Shown in pieces: positions 12,458 through 24,556 of a stretch of DNA of 64,000 nt; position 1 is the first letter of the stretch; the number at the start of each line of letters is the position of its first letter. The position numbers and the translations under genes are program-made. Source of the DNA: Coriolopsis trogii. Taxonomy: Eukaryota > Basidiomycota > Agaricomycetes > Polyporales > Polyporaceae. The stretch is from NCBI GenBank assembly GCA_020543525.1, contig JAHYIO010000006.1:620001-684000 (forward strand), read 5' to 3'. The notes below the pieces were generated by a model. It saw only the letters and a list, made by a program, of their open reading frames with translations. It was not told the DNA's origin and ran no database searches.

Positions 12458-13865
12458 TGTGAGGTAGGTGAAAGGAAAAGGAGCGAGAGAACGAAGGGAC
12501 CACGGGTGACCTCGAGGGGGACGAAAGGTGGGCTGCTCACCCGCGCGCACACCGCGTATATAACGGAACCTGATTCATGTCGTCCGACCGTCGTCAAGCT
12601 GCATCAAGGCCCATGATCGCGATTCTTGTGGTTGGATGGTCGATCCGGCGTGAGGCGTCTGCGTCAGACACCCGGGCTTGGCATGACTCCGCGATGGCTC
12701 CGGCTGCGCACACACTCACTCGAGCTTGGCAATATCAAGCCAACGAACGACTGTGGACGCAAAACGTCAGACAGGATCTCGAGTGGTCCAAGCACTGAAA
12801 AGGCTCACTTTTCGATGTCAAAGGATAAGGAGGACGTCGCCTCAGCCGCGCTCCGCAAGGATGGGCGCCAGCAGCCGGCGGCGCGGATGAGCCGCTTGCG
12901 CCTTGGCATCCCCGCCCATGCGATGATCGTGATGCCCTCGGTTGTTATGTTACGTCCATTGCAACCTTCTGACCTCCTGTGGTCAGATATTTAGAAACCC
13001 ACCATACATATGCATCGCGTGGATGTTATAATGCAAAAGCTTAAAGGGCGTCCGAGGGATATCAATCCACCAGTATGATCTGCTATGTGTACATGTGGCA
13101 GATCTAATACTTTGAAGACTGCCACAAATTCGACCCGGAGAGCGCTCGCGGCCTTCGAACGCGTACGAGCGGCCGTTCCACCGCGCAAGTCCCAAGAACT
13201 CAAGCTTCAAGTCTCGAAAGGTCGGACCTCGGCTGGCTGCCGTCGTTACCATTCCTCAGGCATGGTCGACGGCGACCGCCGACACCAGGCCAACACAAAG
13301 TCGTGCCAACCAACTCGACGTGGCAAATGGAGAGGGTGTCCTACCCAGGCGAAGCACTGAGCTTCCCAACTCGCTTCCAATCTCTGTCGCGACGTGATAC
13401 TTGGTGAATACGTACGTAGGCAGGCCGAGTCAAGGCATCGTAGTTCGACGCGGCCATAGCGGCCAAGGTTCACTTGTAAGTTGTGACTTCCGTCGAAACC
13501 AGGTGGTTTGTCGACATGGCAGCACCCAAAAGGTAGGCTTGACGCATGAGCTCCGGTGGTGGCGTTACGTGACATGCACTGCACTCACCGTTCTTGGCAC
13601 GAAGGATGCGCACCGAAACAACGCTCCCAAGTCCATCCTCCTGAGCTGATATATTCGGATGCACACGTTCAGCAGGTTGAACATGAATGGAAGCAGACGT
13701 TACCAGGACACCCCCTTGCGCGCAAGCTCGTGTAAGATGAAGTCAGAGGTCACCGCTAGTCTCCAGTTCAGTGCTCAACAGTATGTATGTACTACATCTC
13801 GCACGGCTGACCGGCTTGTTCACTGTACCCCGATCCACAACTCGATATTCAAAAATGACCTACGC
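12458..13865. other. Spacer between sedolisin copies 1 and 2
   Basis: The promoter of copy 1 lies at the low-coordinate end. The remaining 1.3 kb shows no gene, repeat or transposon remnant that I can identify. Confidence 0.5.
12557..12563 (-). promoter_or_regulatory. TATA box of sedolisin copy 1
   Basis: TTATATA on the minus strand, about 100 bp upstream of the start codon at 12457. Confidence 0.5.
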
Positions 13866-16388
13866 CTAGGCCTGGTCCTGTTCCTGTTCCTGGCTTTCGT
13901 TTTGGTTTTGGCCCTTGTGGCTCTTGTGCTTCTTGTGAGCGGTGGCAGAGGCCGCTGGCGCACTGTCCGTGGCCACAGCGCTAGCGCTGTCCGTAGCCAC
14001 GGCAGTCGCACTTTCGGTGGCCACACCACTCGCGCTCTCGGTAGCGACACCACTCGCGCTCTCAGTAGCGATAGCACTCGCGCTCTCAGTGGCGATAGCA
14101 GTTGCGCTCTCGGTGGCAATGGCAGTAGCGCTCTCAGTGGCGACGGCAGTAGCGCTCTCTGAAGCGACAGCGGTAGACGTGCTGTTCGAGCCCGAAGACT
14201 CGTTGCCCGTAGAGTTCTGGCCCGTCGCCGCGCTACCAGTCACGAGCGTGAGGAGCTTCGAAAAGTCGGGCGTACCAAGACCGGTGACCTGCACAGTCCA
14301 GCATTCAGCGATCAGCCTCCGAAACAAACAGATCGAGAGCGCAGAGCACGTACCGGGTCCCAACCCTCCACAGCGGGGAAGCCGTCCGTGCCACAGCCGG
14401 GGTTGCTGCCCTCGGTGATGTCGTTGAGCGCAGCGGCACCCTGCGAGTACAGCATCGGGTTGAGGAAGCCGAGCGGAGCCTTGCCGGCGTTGAGGAGCGC
14501 ATCGTTGAGGAGCGCGACGACGCTCGCGAAAGTGGGACTCGACGCGGACGTGCCGTCGACACCCTGGATCTGGCCGGCGACCTCGATGGCGAACTGGACA
14601 CCTTGCGTGGACACGTCGGGGAAGGCGCGGCCCTTGGGGTTGAACAGGCCCGCGTTCGTGTCGCCGAGCGTCTTGAGGAAGCCTGCGACGGCGTCGGCCT
14701 GGTAGTCGGGCTGAGTAAAGAGGTTGGAGAATCCGCCAGAGGAGAATGGCGCCGCCGTCTCGGGGTTGATGCCTTGGGTGCTTCCAACGGATGTCAGGCT
14801 AGCGGAAGATTGGATGCATTGTCAGCAACGGACCGGTGCACGCAGAGGATAAGGGCGCTTACAAGGGGCAGCCAGAAGGGAAAGTCGGGGAGAAGGGGGC
14901 ACCATCGCACGCATCGTTCGCCTGAGGACCAGACACACCACCGTCTCCGGATGCGAAGAGAACCGATGTGCCACGAGCGCCGAGCTGCGCGTATGCGTTG
15001 CAAAGAGTACTGCACAGGGGTTATCAGCAAGACAGCGCGTTTCTCCAAGCATCATTCACTCACACAGCGAGATCCTGGGCCTGCTCGACGAAGGGCGCTT
15101 CATCAAAGCCGAAACTGGTCGTGAGAACGAGCGGCGGGTTGTCTTCCTTGAGAAGAGCATTGATGATGTCGAGGAAGCCGTTCAAGCCACCATCGTTCGT
15201 GTCCTCACCAACGCTCACGAACGTGGTCGGAACGTTGGTTGCCAAGCCAACGGTGTACTGGATGTCCAGACTCTGCAGTTTGTGCATGATCAGTCACTGT
15301 GTTTAGACAGCAGATTGCGAACATATCACGTACCGCCTCAACGGTTCCCTGTCCATCGTCAGAGCCTCCATCGACAGATTGTACATCAAACAACGTGCTT
15401 GCAGCAGCACTGGCAATGTTGATATCGGGACGCGCCTGAGACAAGAAGTCCTGCGATGACAATTAGTTCACACTGTATTGCAACTCCGCTAAATTTGAAG
15501 CTTACCTTCAGATCGTCTGGGTTGGCCGTCTCACCATCGAAACCGCTGACAGCAAGGCTGTTTCCCTTGGCCGTGGCGGGCGTGGTAGGAATGTTGTAGA
15601 TCGCCTGCAGGCACTGAGGTGTGATGACCTGCGCACACTGCGAGGGGATGTCCGCACGCTTCGACTGCGAGCGCCTCGAGGGAGTCCGAAGACGACCAAT
15701 GGCCTTAAACTCTGCCTTCCGGCTCGCAGGAGGAATGAATCTAAGGCATCTTAGCAAGCTGCATAGAGACGCAAACAGACGAGAACTCACTGGGTCGTGG
15801 GGTAGATCCAAGAGACGTGCTGATCGAGTTCGCTCGGAAGAGAGTAAGCGAGCGTGCGAACGAGAGTCGTGTTAGACTTCTCATGCAAGTATGTCGTGAA
15901 GTTGGCCTTGAGCAGAGTGTTCGCTTGGTCGGCAGGAACTTGGATCGTGAGCATATCACCGGAGGCTGAAGTGTCAGCGACAGTGACGTTGTTCTTGCTC
16001 AGCCAGTCTTTGACAGCCTGCACGCTCTCGGCCTTGGGAGCAACATGTTGCTCGACCTACGATTCAACACCGACATCAGTAAGAAGCACGAGTGTGCGCG
16101 AAAGAACTCTCGTACCTCGCTCTTCGAGAGATGGTGGCCATAGTTATCACTTGTCGGGTCGCTAACGTCCAAGAGGGCCGCCTGGAGACCGGTGGCGTTG
16201 CCTTGGGGCATGGCGATGGTCAGGCGAAGCATGCCTGAGGGAACGAAGGGGATTCCACCATGGGCCTTGAAGCCGATGGGGACTGCGTTCCGTTGGTCGC
16301 GGACAACGAATGGCGAGTTGGATGCGCTGGGCCGGCCCAGCGCGAAGGGAAGGAGGGAGCAAAGAGCGAGCAGTCCGGCTGCGACCAT
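13866..16388 (-). CDS. Sedolisin / tripeptidyl-peptidase (S53), copy 2, repeat tail
   Basis: Eight exons (16388-16116, 16056-15791, 15740-15506, 15450-15334, 15272-15064, 15009-14863, 14798-14354, 14288-13866) join in phase to 704 residues. The order is signal peptide (MVAAGLLALCSLLPFALG), activation domain, KR maturation site before ADIPSQC, then the catalytic domain. Glu296 and Asp300 (VEASLDIQY), Asp389 (SGDGG) and Ser500 (GTSASSP, preceded by Asp instead of the usual Ser or Gly) are present, so it should be active. The last exon adds a long tail: an Asn/Ser/Thr stretch, about nine octapeptides of the type ATESATAV, then a basic HKKHKSHK patch and a Gln/Glu end. The tail could be an O-glycosylated stalk or wall anchor (inference). 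This is the nearest relative of copy 1 in the window. Confidence 0.92.
13955..14183 (-). repeat. Coding octapeptide tandem repeat (24 bp unit)
   Basis: About nine imperfect 24-bp units in the last exon of sedolisin copy 2, each encoding variants of ATESA plus TAV, TAI, SAI or SGV. Synonymous changes between units show they are not brand new. Ser/Thr/Ala content fits a flexible glycosylated linker. Confidence 0.85.
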
Positions 16389-17683
16389 ATTGTGCGAGAG
16401 TTGAGTGAAAGAACTGAAGAAACGAAGGGACAACGGTGACCTCGAAGGAGAAAGGTAGCTTGCCTCGAGGTCGGGACCCCGTATTTAAGGCTGTGGACTG
16501 AAGGTTCGATCGCGTGATGCTTCTCCCGTGTGCGGTGCGTGCGTCGTTAGGTCCTTGATTCTTGAATTAGACCGCATGCAGCTGAGTGGAGTACGGCTAC
16601 CAGCTATGAGGGCAGCGCTCATCAACGAAGCAGCTATTATTGGAACAAGCGTAGTGTTGGTCTGTACCGCATTAGTCCCGACTCCCCTTTCCCGTCCCTT
16701 GCGACCATCTTGTATCTGTCTATATCCAAACACTTCTTGAGATTGGATGCACGCTACATAAGAACGTGTAAACTCACCTCATGGGTAAGAACTCGGTGGA
16801 CGCGCGGGCATCTATGGGCCAGTGGCGTACAGCAACACACCCGCTCAATGCTACTACCGGCCCTTGACCGCCCTGCTGATGAGCACGAGCAGATGACGGT
16901 CGCCAATGTCGTCTCGCCATTCTGATCGTGGCGGCTTCGGGCTGTATGTATATGTCTGATCAATGAGAAGCGTGAGGACTCGTAGGAGTAAGCAGTCTCA
17001 AGATCTCTCACAGGCGGTGTGTCCTGTGGCAGACGTGATGAACGCTCCATGTTCACCCTACCTTAAGGTTAAGCAGAGTGAGAAAGTGGCCATGCAAGAA
17101 CCGTGCGACAGAGAACATCCTGCTGTTACTCACCTGTCATAGTATTATGTAGCAGCTTGGATGCTTCCCCATATTATGTGCGGCTACTGTTGTGTTGCTT
17201 GAGACAAGCTGGCTAAGCCTAGCGTGGCAGGTCGAACATTGTTTGAGAGAAATGGGCAGGCTTGTATATCATGGCATCGAGTCTGATAGGGATAGCTGAA
17301 GCTCAAGGACCTCAACGAATCGAATGTCATTGTATGAGCGCCGACCGCGGCGACGCCCGTCCCTGGGCCAGCAGTTTGGTCTGAGTTTGAGCCCACGGTC
17401 CATGCCATCAATCGGACCTGGTCGGAGTGTCAAATTGTGCTCTCTCTGCTTCGACTCTCCTGAGCACAAATGATAGGAATCGCAATGTTATGCTGCAAAT
17501 ATGTTCACTGTACATGCCCCCATTGAAAGGGTATCACTGTAATGGTGGTAGAAGAGTCAGGATCATGAATGAGTCATTATCTAGAGCGCAGCGGAGTTGC
17601 CGAATGTAGGCATGCGGGCGGCTGGCGCGCACCAAAGCGGCTTGCTCTCCTACCGCCACCGTCGCCCCTCTCTCCGCCTCGAG
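16389..17683. other. Divergent intergenic region
   Basis: The promoter of sedolisin copy 2 lies at one end and that of the plus-strand F-box gene at the other. No further gene, repeat or RNA structure is recognised in about 1.3 kb. Confidence 0.5.
16482..16488 (-). promoter_or_regulatory. TATA-like box of sedolisin copy 2
   Basis: TTAAATA on the minus strand about 95 bp upstream of the start codon at 16388, the same spacing as for copy 1. Confidence 0.45.
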
Positions 17684-20321
17684 ATGGAACGGGAAAGCAA
17701 GAGACAGCGATCATCGTCCTCTGAAGAAGGACAGAAAACGTTGTTGATCAACCCACGAGGTGAAAATGACAAGCAGAAACAGAGTGGCATGCGTCCTGCT
17801 GGGCACCTGGAGCGGCTGCCGCTCGAGCTCATCGCAGAAATTCTGTCGTATATGCCCTCCCCGAGGGATGTGCTTGCACTCATGCGTACAAACAAGCACT
17901 TCCGGGGTATGCTCGTAGGAGACCAGTACATCTGGCGCCAGGCGCGCGCCCGCTGCATCCCTGAAGCCATCCCGGACTTTCCGCCGTGCACTGGATTGAC
18001 CGAAGCTTCGTATGCGGCTCTCCTGTTTGATAGCAAGCTTTGCGAGGTAACATATGCGTCATTCTAATGAAAATCCAGGTGAAAGCGTTTCGCTGATTGC
18101 CATACGCCAGATATGTGGAAAGAAGACAAAGGATGTGTACTACTCGTTCGCACTTCGTGCGCGTCTCTGCGAGAAGGTAAAGCTCACGAGTATTCAAGTT
18201 TCGGATTGGGGCTGTATCATGCTAACTCTCCTCTCAGACAACCTGTCGTTCTACCTGGCGGTAAGCTATACTCTGTTTGATCTGATTAGTATAATAACGA
18301 GGACGTGAACGATCAGTAAGACAATGCTTCGCCGCGTTACCGCCGAGGAAGAGATCGTGTATCGCGACATCATACAGTGGATTCCTCGAATCGAGCGTAC
18401 AGATCGTAAATCATTCTAGCCCTCTTGTGACATTTCTCCTGCTAACTTGTTTTCAGATTTCCTTCAGGGTTATATCGTCGTCCGCAAGGATGCATGGACG
18501 GAAGCGGTCAATGCGTTTAAGAAAGCTCAGTTGCAGGGACAGGAAGCCCTCGATGCGTATGGCAAGGACAAACAAGTGCTTGCGGACACCCTGCCTGCTA
18601 AGATGGAGGTGAGTTCGCTTTACTCCGGAAAGATGCGCGTGACGAAATCCTCTGGATTCCGACACCGGATCTTCCGTCTCTAGCCCGTGACGGGGTTATC
18701 ACGCTCAGACCAGTAACTCATTGGTCCTCAACACAGTTTTACAAAAAGCTCGTCGACTGGAGTCTGGAATATGAGAGTCATCGCAAGAAGGTCCTCAAAC
18801 AGAATGCAAATTTGTGAGTAGCTGTCTCCACGATATCGGTCAGCCGCTGAAATGTGTTTCTCCATTCGTAGCGCCAAGATGTTGGCGACCATGCACAATT
18901 GGCCACTTCGAGAGATGTTCTTGACAACCTCGTATAACTCCATGCACCACTCAAAGAATCGTTCCCTGGCTACAATGATGCTGAATGGTCAGTTTGCGTT
19001 ATTCTTGATTCCTTGTATCAGGTCATGGGCGAGGCCCGGCATCGGTGCAACCAAGAGTCGTTCTTCCTTCCAGCGGCCTGCCGCAGCACATACTCTCTCC
19101 CCGTTGCACTGCGTGGAGATGTAGCCGGAATTAACTCCCATTGTCTTACCAGACTTCGCGCAAATTGAGGACGCCGTGAAAGCGGAGATGGAGGAGAACA
19201 AACAGCGCGAGGTGATCCGCAAACAGGAGCAATCCTTGCGAGAGCGCATGAAGGAAGTCAAGCGCGAATTCGACTCGCTCAAGGCAGGAACTGCATTCGC
19301 TTCGGAAAAGGATAAAACATCGGACAAGGACAAGTCGAAGGACGTCAGCCCTCACATCTTCCCCGACATAGCCGAGTTTCGGAAGCTCTCGGTCATCAAA
19401 ACATTCGAGGAAGAGCCCGTGTCATCGTCCTCGCCCAAGAACCGCAGTTTGAATGACGAGTTCATCTCGAAATTGGTGAAGGAGGATCTTCGACAGTGGC
19501 GAGTGGCGGCGAGAGCAGGACTCGCCGCCGTCCTTGGCTTCCCCGGATGGCAGGAGATGAGTCGCCGGAAGCTACATCCAGTCGATCGGCTCAATGCGCG
19601 CTTCCGATGCAAGCGGTGCGACGACTTGAGGTCGAAGGGCAAGAAGGCAGCTAGCTCGGAACGCGAAGACGGAGGGATGGACTTTGCCGCGGCGTGCGCG
19701 CACGTCTGCGGCCACTTGCAGAAGAAGAAGAAAAACAAGGACAAGTGGAGCGCGGATCGGTTTGTGCCAGATCGGAGAGTGAGTGACTCTCCCGTTCTCT
19801 TGACGTTTCGGTGGGGTGTGATGACTATTAGTTCGCTTATTACTGAATCGTCAGGCTGTCGATGCCATCACTCAGGTCTTGCTTCTGGCCGGGACGTCTG
19901 CGGATGCGGTCGAGTCGATCCAGATCGCGGAGGAACTCGGAGATCGTGTTCAATGCCAGTCATGCTCAGCCATCATGAGCGTCCGAAGCGTCGTGAGTCG
20001 TTATTTGTACCCACATTGAGTCTTACGGTTCTCATGCACTATTGCGCACGACAGGGTCGGCACTGCAAACGTCACGTTGACTGTAGCTTCACACTCGCGA
20101 ACGCACAGGCCGAGCCACCTCTCGAGTACGGTCTGGTGGAGACTCTACTGAAGCCGTCTGCCGCTGCCGAGCGGGACGCGAAGATTTACCGGTGTCGACA
20201 CTGTGTCATTGCGGCCGAGCGAGCGATTCAAAGCGCGCAGGCGCAAGCTCATTCGAAGAAACTCATGAGCTTCGATGGGCTGAGGTCTCATTTGAAGGAG
20301 AAGTACGTACAGTCTCGCTGA
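17684..20321 (+). CDS. F-box protein with Cys-rich C-terminal region
   Basis: Ten exons (17684-18046, 18111-18176, 18238-18260, 18317-18396, 18457-18608, 18737-18813, 18872-18987, 19153-19778, 19855-19992, 20055 on) join in phase to about 635 residues. An F-box sits near residues 45-85 (LERLPLELIAEILSYMPSPRDVLAL), suggesting a substrate receptor of an SCF ubiquitin ligase. After it comes a Cys cluster (ICGKKT...LCEKTTC), a long helical part with a probable coiled coil (EEMENKQRE-like, near exon 8), then Cys/His pairs (CKRC, CAHVCGH, CQSC, GRHCKRH, CRHC) and SHLKEK that look like a degenerate zinc-binding region. The end is uncertain: reading through exon 10 stops at 20321, while splicing at a GTACGT donor near 20301 would extend to 20449 in a less convincing frame. 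An upstream ATG at 17597 is possible, but 17684 gives the better N-terminus. Confidence 0.75.
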
Positions 20322-21626
20322 GAAATGTTGACATCAACCTCGTACTGACCAGGACTTACCGGCGGCATGAGCAGACACACCATCGCATTCATAGCGGAGG
20401 AAGACTTCTTCCGCCAGAAGGACACCGCCGCAACTGCAACCACCACTAGCGCGGAGATCGACAACCCGTAACGTTACCGCGCTGCAAAGTCTGCTGCTGA
20501 GTGCTCTATCTCGCCCTCTCGATTGCTTGTTTCCTTCCGCCCTTCAACGACTCTTGATGCTCGCATCTGCTTATATCTGTACTCTGCTCTAGGTATTTAG
20601 TAAATATATAAAGAGGTGCTCGTGCGGCCAGGGGGGTTTCTCACTCCAAGTGCCAAGTGTCGTAATGTCATTGTGCTGTATTCAGATAAACGCTTACTAT
20701 TCGTTCTGCTTGCAACTACGATCGAGAACTGGTCGTCGCACTCAAGCCGCCTATCCGAAGCCGGCGCACGATTGGGGTGCTTCTCTGTCTTCCAATCATG
20801 CGTGCGTCGTATCACGAGTCGGACCCATCAATCTTCGCGCTAGCCGCCAGCGGCACGCGCGCGTGGTACCGCCCGACCTTCTCACTCGCCGAGGTCGGAC
20901 GAAGGATGTACTGATTCGTGACTGCTCCCAGCTCCTACCCATTTCGTGCAGGTCCGGTGTATCGCCGAGGAACTCACTATGGCAGGCCGAATTCCAGACA
21001 AGAAGTTCAAGCATATCGAGGCACCTTCCGGACGTAGCGCGGGGGGAGGAATTCGAAGCTGGCGCTTTGTAAGTCTGTCCCGCTGCTCACAACAACATCC
21101 GTTACGCTCGTTCCTCGAGTCCGAATGATGCTCGATACCGGCATCAAAAACGTCATCATCTGCCTTCGCGCTATCATGTGAGCGAGTCTATGCCACGCAT
21201 GCACTGCAACATCCCTGGCCATATGCAAGGACCATACGCTCTCGAAGACAGCAATCACCCAAATAACTGCCCTACGATGTCACCAGGAGGTCACTGGCCA
21301 GGCACTTCCCATCCCCAACGGCGTCCCGAGCCCAGGTGAACGAAGCGGCGCTGCCGGAAGTCCTTAGAGAATCACTCCGCGTCGACGCTCGCCGCGTGTA
21401 TCGGTCGTCTAGGCTGAAGGGGCCCTGAGAGGAACCCCCCGAACAGGAAGCGTCGCGATGACATCCTCATGGTTCCCCGGCAGAGGTACATAAGGCCGCG
21501 CTCCTACCCCTCGCCTCGCTTAACCCGTCGCGCGGCTCCCCTCCTGTCACTCACAGTCTCGGGCTTTCTTGACTCCAGCACCTCTCCGACTCCTCCGCAC
21601 AGTTCGTCCGAGGTCGTCCATTCGTG
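20322..21626. other. Intergenic, upstream of GH47
   Basis: This is the 3' flank of the F-box gene and the promoter of the GH47 gene. No gene model can be built. The AT-rich segment near 20580-20615 (ATATATAAAG) could be a 3' processing region. Confidence 0.5.
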
Positions 21627-23977
21627 ATGGTGTCGCTCCGCACGTCGGTCGTCGCGCTCGCGTGCGCATCTGCTGCACTTGGTGCGCGCATCCAGAGCTC
21701 GTCGGTGCGCTTGCCGGGGGACGCGGCGAAGCATAGGCAGAATGTCAAGAACATCTTCCTCACCAGCTGGAACGCGTACAAGTGAGTATATAACCCCGCG
21801 TCGAGACGAGCGAGTTGAACCGAGATAACTGATACTGCATTTCCTAGGGAGGTCGCGTTCCCGCACGATGACCTGACTCCCATTTCTGAGTCTTGGGAAG
21901 ACGGCCGCAATGGCTGGGGCGCGTCGGTCGTTGACGCGCTCTCCACGCTGTTCATCATGAATGAGCAGGTGTGTGCCCCCAAGGAACTCTTAGGGGCGCG
22001 GAGTTCTGATTGAGAACGTCACTCCAGGAAATCTTTGCCGAAGCTGTCAACTTCACAAGCAACATCGATTTCACCGTTTCGCATACGTCCGATACCGCTA
22101 GGTGAGTCTTGGCGCCACTTTTCGCAGTGTCCCAGCTGATACCTATCCTTTGCAGCGTGTTCGAGACCACCATCCGTTATGTCGGCGGTATGATCAGCGC
22201 ATACGAGCTCAGTGGGGAAAAGTTCCCTGCTCTGATCAAGCAGGCCGAGACTCTTGCAACCAAGCTCAGTGCCGCATGGTCGAAGGTAGGAATTGCATCT
22301 CCCGCCTCGCTTTGTGGAGCGCTAAATATACGTTGCAGGGCAATGTGGTGCCGTTCGGTCAAGTGAACATCAACACCACGACGCCAACCATTCAGACGGT
22401 CCGTGATCTCCCCCATGTCCTAAACATAGCGTACACAGACGTTCTAACATACCCAATGCTTACAGTCGAATATCGCCGAAGCCGGCACAGTGAGTACCCG
22501 CCCTATACTTCCCAGCCGTCGCAGTGCTCACCTGTTGGCGTCGTGTGCAGCTCACGCTCGAGTGGTCCCGCCTCGCGTAAGTGTTCCCTCTTCTTGCTTA
22601 CGGCTACGCCGCGCGACTTCCAAATGATTTACGTCGTCGTTCTGGCAGCAAATATACCGGAAACGATACCTTCCGTGCCCTCGCCGAGAACTCCGTCAGG
22701 CAGATTGCTAGTCAGGTGAGTCCGGCACCCACGGCGGCTTTGTCTGTGCTTCTAAACCCTCCGCGGCTCTCTTAATCTAGCCCGCGCCAATTCCAGGCTT
22801 CCCGGCACAAGGTATCGACCCGTCGACCGGTAAGCCCGTTGGAGCATACGTCGTAAGTGACTCGGGTTCTTCATTGCAAGGGGAGGAGGAACTGATAAGG
22901 AACTGATCAGACGTGGGGCGGAGGCTCGGACAGTTACATCGAGTACCTCATCAAGTATGCTCGCATCACGAACACGGACGACAACCTCTTCGCTGATACC
23001 TGGGCGACGGCCGTCGACTCATCGATCCACACCCTCCTGAAGGTCAGAAGGATGCCTTACTCAACCCAAGAGGTGTTCCGTTGACACTTCGCACTCGTAG
23101 ACTTCCACTGTCGGAGGCTGGACGTACCTCGCCGATCTAGATAGCAGCGGTACCATCCGCCACATTGGCTCTCACCTGGCTTGTTTCCATGCGGGAAACT
23201 GGATCATGGGCGGCAAGCTCCTCAACAACAACACGATTGTCGACATTGGTCTCAAGCTCAACGAAGGCTGTTGGAACACGTACGCCAGTACAGCGTATGT
23301 CCTTGACACATTCCAGGCGCCTTTCGCTATATAGGCACTGACGACCCTTGTGCAGTACGGGCATCGGTCCCGAGGCCTTCGGCTTCATTTCCAAAGACGG
23401 GAACTTCTCCGGTTCGAACCCCGGCGCAGGCGACATCGCGTTCTACAACCGCAACGGATTCTACATCCTACCCGGCTCCTCGTACTATTACATGCGTCCT
23501 GAAGTGCTCGAGTCCAACTTCTACGCATGGCGCGCGACGGGCGATCGCAAGTTCTACCAGCGCGCCGTCGACGCGTACGAGAGCTTCGAGACGTTCCTCA
23601 AAACCCCCACGATTGCGTACGCGCCCATCAACGATGTCGACGCGACGGACTCGTCCTTCATCGACGACATGGAGAGCTTCTGGTTCGCAGAGGTGCTCAA
23701 GTACCTGTACCTCACCTTCGACGACCCGAACCGCATCAGCTTGGACAAGTGTAAGTCGTGCACTTCCTTGTCATGGTGCGCAGACAGTGACTGATATGTA
23801 TGGAATTGGTCTACAGTCGTGTTCAACACCGAAGCACACCCCTTCATTGCCCCGGCCCCCAAGGCCCAGTATGGCAGCGGAAAGCTTCACCACGTGCCTG
23901 GCTCGTTCAAGACGACTTCTGGCCCGCTCCCCGCTGTCAGCTTCGCTCCAAAGATCCCTGCGCACGAGCCCAACTAA
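21627..23977 (+). CDS. Secreted class I alpha-1,2-mannosidase (GH47)
   Basis: Thirteen exons (21627-21781, 21848-21968, 22028-22101, 22156-22285, 22339-22398, 22466-22489, 22551-22576, 22649-22715, 22781-22852, 22911-23042, 23101-23294, 23356-23750, 23817-23977) join in phase to 536 residues. The signal peptide is [19 protein letters not shown]. Family signatures follow in order: [91 protein letters not shown], and the closing FNTEAHPF, whose Thr is the usual calcium ligand of GH47. The enzyme should trim alpha-1,2-linked mannose from N-glycans. With a cleavable signal and no retention motif it resembles the secreted fungal type rather than the ER enzyme. Two exons are only 24 and 26 nt. Confidence 0.95.
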
Positions 23978-24556
23978 GGTCCGCTCCCGTGGAGTCACGA
24001 GCAGCGCGACGTCCGGCGTGATGGCAAGTGGGCTGCGGGTTATGTATCAGTAATGTATTGGGCGTAGATGTATTTGAATGATAGATCCTAGAAAATCGTC
24101 CCTATCTGAACGCCGCCTTTACGTCGTTGGAGCCGTGTAGGACCACTCCTGAGAAGACGATGGTTTTGTGCAGGTCTGGCGCACGTGGCGACGCGCGAAG
24201 ACTAAGGCCTTAGGCTTCGCGACGCATTGCGTTCGCACGGTGGTGATATTGGTGAGCTTCATAGTATGATTCATAGTATCTGCCAAGTGCTACCAAGCGC
24301 CGCGATATCGAGCTCAAGCTTGCCCAGAGAACCGAGAGCCGTCGTGGGTCCGCCCTTATGTAGAAGGCTTGTAAATTCCAGACAAAGTAGGATACAAAGT
24401 TGTCGAGTACTGCCATCTCGTACAACAGTCGTAGAGATGCAACGGGCTACAGATATCGTCAGCCATGTAGAATCGTGTACAGTTTCCCCGAGCGTGTCAA
24501 GATCACAACGTTGCTTCCTCCAAGTGCGCGAGAGCCATCTCCATCTCCTTTCTCAG
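23978..24556. other. Convergent 3' intergenic region
   Basis: Between the stop of GH47 (+) and the stop of an F-box gene (-). Presumably both 3' UTRs; nothing else seen. Confidence 0.5.
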
